From positions 1 through 38,306 of the forward strand of contig SXUI01000061.1 in NCBI GenBank assembly GCA_005790605.1: a stretch of DNA of 38,306 bases. The letters run 5' to 3'. Position 1 is the stretch's first letter; each line of letters opens with the position of its first letter. Below are positions 17,530 through 26,013 of the stretch, one piece after another. The notes under the pieces are model-generated. The model made no database searches. It saw only the letters and a program-made list of their open reading frames with translations, and was not told the origin of the DNA. Source of the stretch: Planctomycetia bacterium. Its GTDB lineage: Bacteria > Planctomycetota > Phycisphaerae > Phycisphaerales > SM1A02. The position numbers and the translations under genes are program-made.

Positions 17530-18942
17530 ATGACGCACCGCACTCTCATCTCATTGCTCGCGACGACGCTCCTTCTCTCAGGGGCGATGTTCGCACAGAC
17601 CCAAAACACGGCGCCCAAAGTCCCGCCAGCGAGGCAGACGCTGCCGTCGATTCCAGTTCCAGCTCCCGTCGCCCCGGCGGCGCCAAGGACCCCGCCAAAG
17701 AGCGCTGTGGTTGGAAGCGCCGCGGCTGATGCGTTCGCGGCACTTGCAAGCACGATGCAGCGACGAGGCGCGATCGATGCATCCATGCGCGATCAAATCA
17801 CAGCCGTTTCCGCTGCACTTGACGCAGAACTCACGGTCGATGGACTCACGCCCGATGCGCGCGGCAAGTTGCTCGCGCTCCGAGCGCAATGTGCGGCGTG
17901 GAGCAATGACGAGCCCGCGATGGACGCTGCGTATGGAGCGCTGCTCGAGCTATTCCCCTCAAACCAAACCGTTCGCGTGCGCTGGGCACAGTTGTGCGCC
18001 GCGGCGGCACGGTGGCAGAAAGCCGTCGACCTCTTGTACGGCAAGTCGTGGGAGCCTTCGATCGGCGTGGATGCGCAGTACTGCCTCGCGGAGGCCCTCA
18101 TGGGCATAGGCAAATTCAACGACGCGCAAGGAGCACTAAACACGGCCCCTCCTAGCCCAGTTCGAACGGGCGTCCAACAGTCGCGTATCAACGCGCTCTC
18201 GGCTCGCATTCAAACGCTTTACGGCGAATACACGAAGGAGATGATCGCGCAACAACGCGACCTCAAGATGAACGACCTCCCTGTCGTTGAGATGCTGACC
18301 ACGAAGGGACCGATCACGATCAAGCTCTTTGAGCGCGAAGCGCCGAACACCGTCGCGCACTTCGTCGAGCATGTTGACCTCGGAACCTACAACGGGACCA
18401 AGTTCCATCGCCCACAACGCGGTTGGGGAGTGCAAGGTGGAGATCCGCTCTCGAAGGAAGGCGCGGATACAGCGGGCGCGCCCGTTGGAAGCGGCTCGGG
18501 TGGATGGGTCACGGTCGATGAGTGCACGCGAGAGGATCGCCGTGGACACTTCACCGGTTCGATCGCCCTTGCGAAGCGATCAGGCGAACAAGAGGGAGCC
18601 GCGCCCTTGACTTGCGGAAGCCAGTTCTACATCGTGTTCGGACCGGCGGAGTATCTCAACGGAGGGTTCACGGTTTTCGGCAGCGTCATCGATGGGCTCG
18701 ACAATGCCCGAATGCTCACTGCGGATGATTCCATTCTGCAAGTCAATGTCATCGGACGCAACGATCACCCCTATCTCGCGACGAAACTTCCCGACACGCA
18801 GAAACTTCCTTACGAACACCCGCATGCGTGGGGAATGAAATCTGAGAAGCCATCGACCGCCAAGCCTGCGGCAACTGGTTCCCTCGTTCCCATCACGCCA
18901 GGCGTGCCTACTGGGACGAGCGTGCCAAAGATCCCAGGGTGA
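17530..18942 (+). CDS. Secreted peptidylprolyl isomerase, cyclophilin type with TPR-like region
   Basis: Cyclophilins isomerise peptidyl-prolyl bonds. The ATG at 17530 starts a clear signal peptide (1-22, ending MFAQ), so the longer frame upstream is discounted; the product has 470 residues. After a Pro-rich linker (25-60) there is a helical, TPR-like region (about 65-245), then the cyclophilin domain (about 253-440). It contains TTKGPITIKLFEREAPNTVAHF, KFHRPQRGWGVQGGDP (291-306), GSIALAKR, CGSQFYIVF and YLNGGFTVFGSVIDG. The Arg of FHR is present, although the following aromatic stretch is altered compared with FHRVIPGFMIQGGD. A Pro-rich tail follows. It would act as a folding helper outside the cytoplasm. 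A second secreted cyclophilin is encoded at 34642. Confidence 0.9.
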   Translation: MTHRTLISLLATTLLLSGAMFAQTQNTAPKVPPARQTLPSIPVPAPVAPAAPRTPPKSAVVGSAAADAFAALASTMQRRGAIDASMRDQITAVSAALDAELTVDGLTPDARGKLLALRAQCAAWSNDEPAMDAAYGALLELFPSNQTVRVRWAQLCAAAARWQKAVDLLYGKSWEPSIGVDAQYCLAEALMGIGKFNDAQGALNTAPPSPVRTGVQQSRINALSARIQTLYGEYTKEMIAQQRDLKMNDLPVVEMLTTKGPITIKLFEREAPNTVAHFVEHVDLGTYNGTKFHRPQRGWGVQGGDPLSKEGADTAGAPVGSGSGGWVTVDECTREDRRGHFTGSIALAKRSGEQEGAAPLTCGSQFYIVFGPAEYLNGGFTVFGSVIDGLDNARMLTADDSILQVNVIGRNDHPYLATKLPDTQKLPYEHPHAWGMKSEKPSTAKPAATGSLVPITPGVPTGTSVPKIPG

Positions 18943-18974
18943 CGACACGAACCTGCTTCAAGACATCGCGGAAC

Positions 18975-19442
18975 TCACGCGAGGTCCGCTTCCCCAAGCA
19001 CGCGACAGCCCTTGCGGCGCATGACTTGACCCGCGAATGTCGGGTCATCGGTGCAGATCACAAAGATCGATGCGCCGGTTCGTGAGGGCATGAGCGAGTA
19101 ACTGAAGTGAATGTTGATCTCCGCGCGAAGGAGATGGCGACAGACCGTCGCCAGCGTCTGCGTATCACACAGCTCCACGACGAGGACAGCGGTTTCGCAA
19201 TACGCGCAGTTATGCCGTTCGAGCACGAGCCGTGCTGCGTCGGAGTTATTGAAAATGAACCGAACCACGGCGTAGTCGGAACTGTCGATGATTGACAGCC
19301 CTCGCAACTCCGCGGTGTTCGACTCGTCGATCGATTCAAGCACCTCAAGCAACTTCCCGACCCGGTTGTCCAGAAACACGCTGAATTGTCGCACGGTTGG
19401 CGGCGCGTACCCTTGTTCGGTCTCTTGCTCGGTTGGCTGCAT
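18975..19442 (-). CDS. Tandem ACT-domain protein
   Basis: This 155-residue protein consists almost wholly of two ACT-like domains (about 17-85 and 86-150). The first begins RQFSVFLDNRVGKLLEVLESI, the typical start of an ACT repeat. The second includes AEINIHFSYSLMPSRTGASIFVICTDDP. ACT domains bind small ligands, often amino acids, and stand-alone pairs are usually regulators. The ligand is unknown. The ATG at 19442 is chosen because the upstream open extension to 19574 lacks any domain. It is convergent with the cyclophilin gene (32-base gap). Nothing recognisable lies in the 194 bases up to the next gene. Confidence 0.8.
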   Translation of the reverse strand: MQPTEQETEQGYAPPTVRQFSVFLDNRVGKLLEVLESIDESNTAELRGLSIIDSSDYAVVRFIFNNSDAARLVLERHNCAYCETAVLVVELCDTQTLATVCRHLLRAEINIHFSYSLMPSRTGASIFVICTDDPTFAGQVMRRKGCRVLGEADLA

Positions 19443-19636
19443 AAGTGCAATGCTATCGGCAGGTCGAGGTTTGAGCGCTCGCGACTTGCGATGCGTCGGG
19501 TCAAACGCGCCAAACTCGCGGTAGGCGCATCGCCTCGCTCGCTCTGGTGTGCGCCGGAGCGAGTGAATCGCCACCGGCGCAAGTCAAGCATCTTCCGACG
19601 CGCCGAGGTCGCCCCCCGGCGGTGCAGATTCATCGG

Positions 19637-20467
19637 TCAACTCCATGCATTGAGCAGCATCGCGAGGTCACTTGCGCCAACAATTCCATCGCCGTTGAGA
19701 TCCGCATATCCCGGACCTCCCCATTGACTCAAGAGAATCGCGAGATCGGCAGCGTCGACAAATCCATCTCCGTTCAGATCACTCGGATTCGCAACCGCGT
19801 AGATGCCGCTCATCGAGAAGGCGCCCATCGCGGGAGCGATCGTGATCGTCAAAGCACTCACGCCTGCCGGCAACTGCGCTGGATCAGGAACGATCGTCAT
19901 CGGCGCGATCGCCATTTGATCAAGCTTGAGCGTCTGCTTGGGTAGCGCTTGTACGCGAGAAGTGATGCCCGATGAGACCGTTCCATTCAGCGCGCCAGAC
20001 GCCGTCGCGACCCCGGTGGTTGCGTAGTTGCCAATCAGCGCCATCTCCATACTCGGGCAGTTCGCGATCGAGTTCACGATGGGCGAAGTACACGATCCAA
20101 TCTGCGCCATCGAAAAGTCGGTGACCGCCACATCGAGCGCCTGGCACCCAATAAACGGGAAGCAGTACAGATCAAAGTGGAACGTGACATTCGCCGGATC
20201 CACCGTCAACGCCGACATCGTGATGCTCGTGAACGGTGCGGCGCTCGGAGCGCAACTTGCGTGCGCGCTTCCGCTCGTCAGCACAGTCTTCGTGTCACTA
20301 TCGCTACTCGTCCCGAGCGCCGTCGTAATCGTGAGGGTCGCTGTGATCGTGATTGAGGCACCTGAGGGGCTCACGACAAAGGCCTCGACATCCGCGAGCG
20401 ATGACGACGCTGTGATGAGTCCGACGAGCGCGAAGACTGGAACGTTGAATCGAGTTTGCATGACCAT
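19637..20467 (-). CDS. Secreted protein with C-terminal dockerin-like EF-hand pair
   Basis: The 276-residue protein has a signal peptide (about 1-25, ending SSSLA). A Ser/Thr/Ala-rich body follows that looks like beta-structure and holds several cysteines (around CAPSAA, LYCFPFIGCQ, GSCTS, ANCPS). A C-terminal pair of type I dockerin-like calcium-binding repeats spans about 226-276 (DLNGDGFVDAADLAILLSQW and ADLNGDGIVGASDLAMLLNAW). Such tags are widespread on secreted proteins of Phycisphaerae. What they dock to in these bacteria is not established to my knowledge. The body resembles no enzyme I know. The gene is divergent from the DUF885 gene, 144 bases apart, and may have ATG starts at 20467 or 20461. 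Confidence 0.8.
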   Translation of the reverse strand: MVMQTRFNVPVFALVGLITASSSLADVEAFVVSPSGASITITATLTITTALGTSSDSDTKTVLTSGSAHASCAPSAAPFTSITMSALTVDPANVTFHFDLYCFPFIGCQALDVAVTDFSMAQIGSCTSPIVNSIANCPSMEMALIGNYATTGVATASGALNGTVSSGITSRVQALPKQTLKLDQMAIAPMTIVPDPAQLPAGVSALTITIAPAMGAFSMSGIYAVANPSDLNGDGFVDAADLAILLSQWGGPGYADLNGDGIVGASDLAMLLNAWS

Positions 20468-20611
20468 CCTTCTCTCGTCAGACGCGACGGTGCATCGCGT
20501 TCGTTAGCGCAACCGCACACAAGCCTACCTCCGCGGCGACAGATGGAAAGCGAAACTCCCAAATCGATACAACTTTGTCCGCGAACGCTCGCGGCGAGTA
20601 GCCTTCCACGG

Positions 20612-22447
20612 ATGCAGGCACCCGCTTTCCCACGATCGCTCCTGTTCCTCCTCTCCCTTGCGCTCCTTGCAGGCAGGACAAGTGCGGCCCCCCAGACCCA
20701 ACCTGCAAACACCACATTCGAGACCGTGCTCACCGACTACGAGGCGTACCGTCGCCAAGTAAGCCCCCAGTACGCCATGCGGAAAGGCGATGACACGCGG
20801 GCGGGAGAGCTTCGAGATGTCTCGCCACGAGCGCACATCCTCGACATCAACGCAACGCGGGACTTTCTCGAACGGCTGCTCGCGATCGATGTGACGACCC
20901 TCAATCAAGCCGACCAACTCGACTACCGGCTCTTTCAACGACAACTTGCCATGTCGCTCGAGGGCGACAAGTTTGGCGACTGGATGATGCCCATCAATGC
21001 GCGAAGTGGACCGCATCAAGACATTCCGCAGATGGGGGATCTCGATCGGCTGCAAACAGGACTCGACTTCGAGCACTATGCGAAGCGATTGACGTGTGTG
21101 CCAGGGCAACTCCTCCAACTTGAAGAGACACTTCGCGCAGGCATGGCTGCTGGGAAACTTCCACCTCGGCTCGTCATCGAAGCGATTCCACAGCAGATCC
21201 GCACTGCGCGAGAAAGCGCACTTGATCGACTGCGGGCGCCACTGGCGAAGTTCCCCGCGTCCATGCCAGTTGAAACCCGCACTCGCATTACGCAAGAAAT
21301 CGATGCGACCATTCCAAAGATCGCAGAGCAAATGATGCTCTTCGAAGCATTTCTCATCGCCGATTACTTGCCTGCCTGCCGCTCCGGCATCGCCGCAAGC
21401 AACATGGAAGGCGGAGCCGATTGGTATGCATTCCAGTTACGCAGCTTCACCACGACGGACCTGACCGCGCAAGAGATTCACGACATTGGTGTTCGGGAGG
21501 TGGCGCGCATTCGAGCTGAAATGCTCACGGTGATTGCGAAAACGGATTGGTTCACTGCCGATCCCGCTCGCGCATCGCTCTCCGACGATGTCCGGTTCGC
21601 GCAGTTCATTGACTATCTCAGGACCGCAGAGCGCTTCTACTGCAAGTCCGGGGACGAACTCTTGGCGCGATATCGAAGTTTCTGCAAAGAGATCGATCCG
21701 CATCTGCCAGAGTTGTTTGGAACTTGCCCTCGATTGACCTACGGGATTCGCGAAATCCCCCGCTTCATGGCTCCGTCGCAGACAACTGCGTACTACCAAC
21801 CGGGCAGTACCAAGCGAGGAGAACCAGGCTGGTTCTACGCAAACACCTATCGCCTCGACATGCGTCCGACCTATGAGATCGTGCCGCTCTCTCTCCATGA
21901 AGCAGTCCCAGGCCATCACTTTCAGATTTCGCTCGCGAACGAACTCGAAGGCGCGCGAGAGTTTCGCAAGGATCTCGATTCAACTGCATTCGTCGAAGGT
22001 TGGGCGCTCTACGCCGAGCGGCTCGGCATCGAGATGGGTTTCTTCGCTGATCCATACGACGACTTCGGGCGACTGCTCTATGAGATGTGGCGCGCGACGC
22101 GCTTGGTCGTTGACACTGGCATCCACGCATTCGGTTGGACGCGCGACGAAGCCATCGCGTACATGACCAAACACACGGCGCTCTCCGCCCTCAACATCGA
22201 GAATGAGGTCGATCGATACATCGGTTGGCCTGGCCAGGCGACCGGTTACAAGATCGGTGAACTTTGCATTCGTGAACTCCGCGCCGAAGCAGAAGCCGCG
22301 CTCGGAAGCGCGTTTGACATTCGGAAGTTTCACGACGCAGTGCTGCTCCACGGACCGCTTCCGATGGATGTCCTTCGCACCACCGTTCGCGATTGGATTG
22401 CAGCGGAAGTCAAGCGAACGAAGCCCGAACCCGTGGCTAACCCCTAA
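20612..22447 (+). CDS. Secreted DUF885 family metallopeptidase-like protein
   Basis: The ATG at 20612 begins a signal peptide (MQAPAFPRSLLFLLSLALLAG...TSA, 1-25), so it is preferred to upstream in-frame starts, giving 611 residues. The family (DUF885, PF05960) is mostly helical and carries a zinc-peptidase-like motif, here LHEAVPGHHFQ (428-438; His429, Glu430, His435). A downstream acidic ligand candidate is Glu462 in FVEGWALYAE. YYQPGSTKRGEPGWFYANTY-like text and the C-terminal IGWPGQATGYKIG block are also family hallmarks. It is probably an exported peptidase of unknown substrate. The last 11 bases overlap the convergent ABC permease gene. Confidence 0.88.
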   Translation: MQAPAFPRSLLFLLSLALLAGRTSAAPQTQPANTTFETVLTDYEAYRRQVSPQYAMRKGDDTRAGELRDVSPRAHILDINATRDFLERLLAIDVTTLNQADQLDYRLFQRQLAMSLEGDKFGDWMMPINARSGPHQDIPQMGDLDRLQTGLDFEHYAKRLTCVPGQLLQLEETLRAGMAAGKLPPRLVIEAIPQQIRTARESALDRLRAPLAKFPASMPVETRTRITQEIDATIPKIAEQMMLFEAFLIADYLPACRSGIAASNMEGGADWYAFQLRSFTTTDLTAQEIHDIGVREVARIRAEMLTVIAKTDWFTADPARASLSDDVRFAQFIDYLRTAERFYCKSGDELLARYRSFCKEIDPHLPELFGTCPRLTYGIREIPRFMAPSQTTAYYQPGSTKRGEPGWFYANTYRLDMRPTYEIVPLSLHEAVPGHHFQISLANELEGAREFRKDLDSTAFVEGWALYAERLGIEMGFFADPYDDFGRLLYEMWRATRLVVDTGIHAFGWTRDEAIAYMTKHTALSALNIENEVDRYIGWPGQATGYKIGELCIRELRAEAEAALGSAFDIRKFHDAVLLHGPLPMDVLRTTVRDWIAAEVKRTKPEPVANP

Positions 22448-24266
22448 AGATCGCGCCTGCGCGTTTCCCCACGAGCATCGCGGCGGTGGCGAGCGCCAAC
22501 GCAAGGAACGCCATCGCCCAAGTGCCGAGCGCGCTTGCGATGTTGGGACCATCGCCGAGTCGCTCGCTGAGCGTATAGATCGCCTTGGTGATCGGATAGT
22601 CCGCTTCGCGCGTGGCAAGAATGAGACTGTCGCTCACCTCGAGCATGGCAAAGCAGAACGCGAGAATCGCGCCCGCGGCGATGTTCGCGCTCAAGAGCGG
22701 AAGGACCACGCGGCGCATCGCGTAAAACTTCGTCGCACCTAAGTTCGCCGCAGCTTCCTCAAGCGCGACTGAAGTCTGTTCGAGACCAGCGGCGCACGCA
22801 CGCACGACGTACGGCAAGCGACGAACCGCGTACGCGAGAATGAGAAACGGCACGGGATTTGGAGAAGGCCCAAGAATGTCGCCAAGCGCAGCAAGCGGCG
22901 CATCGCGAACCCAAGCGACCCAGCCGACTGGAAGAAAGCCAAGCGCGCTTGTCAGAAACTCCGGCGCGGTTCCCTTGAAAGGCCAACGCAAGCTCGCTGC
23001 GACAAGTCCAAACGCCATCACCAGGCCAGGCACAGCAAGCGGCAACATCACGAGCGCGTCAAGAACCGCACGACCACGCACGGTTCCTCGAATGAGGAGC
23101 CGCGCAATGAGCACACCGAGAACGACATCAAAGATGGTCGCGATGCCGGCGTACGCAAGACTGTTCTTCACCGAGCCAGACGCGAGTGGATGCTCCAGCG
23201 CGTGTTCGTAGTGCTCAAAGGAAAGTTCGGGCGGAAGAACCGTCTCATACCACGCTCCGTGCGGAACCAAACTCGTACACACGACGCCGATGTGCGGCAG
23301 CAACGCAATGCCTGCGACAAGCGCAAACGCACCCGCAGCCGCAATCCCCCTCCAACCTGCAAGGAGTTTCGGACCTGCGCCGGTCGACGCCTTCGCGAGC
23401 ATCGCATGACCCTTCCGACCAAGCGCGAACTTCCCAATGAGATACGTGCACGCCGTTGCCAACAGCAACACGGCAGTCAATGCGTACGGTTGCCGCGACG
23501 CCTCCATCTCCTTGATGCCGTTGAAAATCTGCACCGGAGTCGTTTGGCTGAACTCAAGCATCAATGGCGTGCCGAGCTCCGTGAAACTCCAAACGAAGAC
23601 AATCGTGCCACCGGCGAAAAGCCCCGGTCGAATGAGCGGTAGCGTCACGCGTCGGAAGCGAGTCCACGCGTTCGCGCCCAGATTGATCGCGGCCTCCTCC
23701 ATGGCTGGATCGACATTCGCGATCGCCGCGACGAGGTTCAGGTAGATGATCGGATAGAGGCTGAATGCTTCAAGGAGCACGACGAGCCAGAACCCGCCCG
23801 CACCGAGGAAGTCGATTGGCTCGCTCACCGCGCCAAGATCAAAGAGCAGCGCATTCACGCTTCCACCCCGACCGAGCAACTGCTTCATGCCAATCGCCCC
23901 AACGAACGGCGGAAGCACCAGCGGCGCGAGAATCAATGCACTCAGAAAACCCTTCGCGGGGAACACGCGCTTCGCACTCAGGCTCGCGAGCGGAAGCGCG
24001 ATGAGCAAAGCGATGACGGTTGTGGTCGCCGCAATCAGAAACGCGTTGACAAGTCCCGTGCGGGTGGCTGGATCACGAAACACCAGCAACACATGGTGCA
24101 GCGTAAATCCGCCCTCGGGACCATCCGAGAGGAATGCCGCCGAAACACTCAACCACACCGGATAGAGCAGCGGAACACCAACGATGAGAAGAAGAATGGC
24201 GAGCCAAACTCGCTGAGACGATGGGCGCACGCGCGAAAGGTACTCCGGCGGTGCTGCTTCACGCAA
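22437..24266 (-). CDS. Iron(III)-type ABC transporter permease, fused double domain
   Basis: This 609-residue membrane protein carries two binding-protein-dependent permease halves in one chain, as in FbpB/SfuB. The two cytoplasmic EAA loops are EEAAINLGANAWTRFRRVTL (190-209) and EEAAANLGATKFYAMRRVVL (503-522). About twelve hydrophobic helices are visible. Relatives import ferric iron or similar small ligands such as aminoethylphosphonate. No binding protein or ATPase gene lies beside it, so the partner genes must be elsewhere. The start is uncertain: the TTG at 24266 gives the length used here, and a GTG at 24230 is a reasonable alternative. The gene begins 27 bases after, and in the same frame as, the stop of the subtilisin-like gene, so the two may share a transcript. 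Confidence 0.88.
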   Translation of the reverse strand: MREAAPPEYLSRVRPSSQRVWLAILLLIVGVPLLYPVWLSVSAAFLSDGPEGGFTLHHVLLVFRDPATRTGLVNAFLIAATTTVIALLIALPLASLSAKRVFPAKGFLSALILAPLVLPPFVGAIGMKQLLGRGGSVNALLFDLGAVSEPIDFLGAGGFWLVVLLEAFSLYPIIYLNLVAAIANVDPAMEEAAINLGANAWTRFRRVTLPLIRPGLFAGGTIVFVWSFTELGTPLMLEFSQTTPVQIFNGIKEMEASRQPYALTAVLLLATACTYLIGKFALGRKGHAMLAKASTGAGPKLLAGWRGIAAAGAFALVAGIALLPHIGVVCTSLVPHGAWYETVLPPELSFEHYEHALEHPLASGSVKNSLAYAGIATIFDVVLGVLIARLLIRGTVRGRAVLDALVMLPLAVPGLVMAFGLVAASLRWPFKGTAPEFLTSALGFLPVGWVAWVRDAPLAALGDILGPSPNPVPFLILAYAVRRLPYVVRACAAGLEQTSVALEEAAANLGATKFYAMRRVVLPLLSANIAAGAILAFCFAMLEVSDSLILATREADYPITKAIYTLSERLGDGPNIASALGTWAMAFLALALATAAMLVGKRAGAIFRG

Positions 24267-24293
24267 ACGCCGCGAACTCGCTCGTGCGATCGA

Positions 24294-25856
24294 TCAACTG
24301 TTCCAGGCGCCAAGCATGATCGCGAGATCTGCCGCGCCGACCATCGCGTCACCGTTGAGATCGCCCATGCCGTTTGCGCCCCAGTTGTTCAAGAGCAACG
24401 AGAGGTCAGCAGGACCGACAAGACCGTCGCCATTCAAATCACCAAGCATCGCGGTCGGCGTGACATACCACGCCACACACACAGGCAGCGTCGCCTGGGT
24501 CCCGGCCTTGCGCGACACTTGCAACACATAGTCGCCCGGCGCGACGCCCCTCATATACAAATGTTCAGCGTTGTCGATGAGTGAGTTACTCTCGCAATTG
24601 CCGCTGGCGAAACTTGTCGCACCCTCGTCGCCATTAATCGAGACGAGTGTGCTCCCCTGCAGTTTCCAGAGGCGCAGATCACAATCGAGCATCGTGTAAC
24701 TCGCGAAGGTACTTGCGACGAGCCGATTCCAACTCGCGGTCACGCTGAGTTCGGCTGCTGGTCCATCGAGGTGCATGGTGTAGTACACGCTTGTCGCTGC
24801 GATCAGCGTCGGAACATAGTCCCAACCGATGCGTGCTGAAAAGGACGAGACTTGCGGCGTTGCAAAACCGCTCTGTTCGCCGGCAGTCAAGATGAGGTGC
24901 GCGCGATCCACATTGAGCAAGTCGGCGCCATAGAGCGCGTCAAGCGGCGTCGCGGTTGACCCACGATTCACGCCGCTTTGCGGAGCGCCATTGGTCCAAG
25001 GGGTACGGTGCGTCGTTCCCGCAAGCATCGCGGTCTTGATCGTCAGACCCTTGCTTGCGTTCGCGTTGGTGGCGAGATTCGGGTGATCATTCGCTTCGTC
25101 AAAGAGCATCGCTGCGCAGGCGGCAACCACCGGAGTTGAAAAACTCGTGAAGTCTCCCGGCGCAACGAGGTCCGGCTTGCGTCGGTTCGGTCCATCGATA
25201 CCTGTGGGAGTCAAGCCATTCGAGTGGCCACCACTTGCAATACCAACGGTGAGCCCATTGAAGCAGTACGCCATGAGCGGTTGCGCTGCGCTTCCAGCGC
25301 CATTGTTTGTGCCAGAAACGGCGAGCGCGCCGTCGCGATTCATCGCCCAGTCGAGTCGGCGAATGCCATCGTTGTCATTGGTCGTCGAACCAAAGGACCC
25401 AATCCAACTGTTGTTCCACACCTTGCAATGCGCTGCTGGCGCAGCAAGCGGAGGGAGCGCGGAACCCTGTCCCACTCGCAACCAACTCGCTGCGACCCAA
25501 CCATTCGCGTTGTAGTTCCACACATTGCTCAATCCTGGCGCCACGCTTGACGCATCCCCGCAGAGATTGAACGCGACAGTGTTCGCGTGACCGCTCGTTC
25601 CTGACGCGCCGTTGAGCAGCGTGAAAGTTGTGCCCGAGTAATACGCCGCAGCGATGTCCGGCGTGTAGTTCGCGCCCTCAGGCGCTTCGACCTGCCCAAT
25701 TCCAATCCCGGTCCCGGTCGGCACATTGGCCACGCCTAGGCGCGCGACGAGATCGTTGTAATGAATATCTGTAAAGGTGTCCGCACAAACCACGGGTGTC
25801 CCACAAGCGAACACGGCGGCGACAAGCATGGAGGATGGTTGAGGAAGGAAGTTCAT
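24294..25856 (-). CDS. Secreted subtilisin-like (S8) protein with dockerin-like C-terminal tag
   Basis: The ATG at 25856 starts a signal peptide (about 1-25, ending VVCA) and gives 520 residues. The body looks like a subtilase: GTGIGIGQVEAPEG (48-61), SGHANTVA with His90, the oxyanion-hole Asn candidate in AVSGTNNGAG (179-188), and the nucleophile block FTSFSTPVVAA (236-246, Ser238). At the place of the catalytic Asp there is Glu57 (QVE), so activity is uncertain. A beta-rich region (about 340-465) follows, resembling a P-domain-like module. The C terminus holds two dockerin-like repeats (about 470-520, DLNGDGLVGPADLSLLLNNW and a second with DLNGDAMVGAADL). It is the second dockerin-tagged protein in the window. 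Its stop lies 27 bases before the ABC permease start on the same strand. Confidence 0.82.
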   Translation of the reverse strand: MNFLPQPSSMLVAAVFACGTPVVCADTFTDIHYNDLVARLGVANVPTGTGIGIGQVEAPEGANYTPDIAAAYYSGTTFTLLNGASGTSGHANTVAFNLCGDASSVAPGLSNVWNYNANGWVAASWLRVGQGSALPPLAAPAAHCKVWNNSWIGSFGSTTNDNDGIRRLDWAMNRDGALAVSGTNNGAGSAAQPLMAYCFNGLTVGIASGGHSNGLTPTGIDGPNRRKPDLVAPGDFTSFSTPVVAACAAMLFDEANDHPNLATNANASKGLTIKTAMLAGTTHRTPWTNGAPQSGVNRGSTATPLDALYGADLLNVDRAHLILTAGEQSGFATPQVSSFSARIGWDYVPTLIAATSVYYTMHLDGPAAELSVTASWNRLVASTFASYTMLDCDLRLWKLQGSTLVSINGDEGATSFASGNCESNSLIDNAEHLYMRGVAPGDYVLQVSRKAGTQATLPVCVAWYVTPTAMLGDLNGDGLVGPADLSLLLNNWGANGMGDLNGDAMVGAADLAIMLGAWNS

Positions 25857-26013
25857 GCGTGGTTCCATGGCAGGCAACAACCCCTTGGATTCTGCCTCCA
25901 TTCTCCGGTCGCACAAGACCGCAGGGGCGGTTTCGTCGATTCATTCGTTCCATCTGTGCGGTTTGTTCGGAGTCCTCACGGCGAATGCGCGCTGGCATGC
26001 CCCCTGACGAGGC

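Noticed and set aside
19443-19636. Possible N-terminal extension of the ACT protein, or a small gene in this gap
   Set aside because: The extension to 19574 adds only Arg-rich sequence without domain; the ATG at 19442 fits the ACT domains better.
25900-25970. Small hairpin ACCGC-CCCT-GCGGT downstream of motB
   Set aside because: The stem is only five pairs and has no convincing U-run, so it was not called as a terminator.
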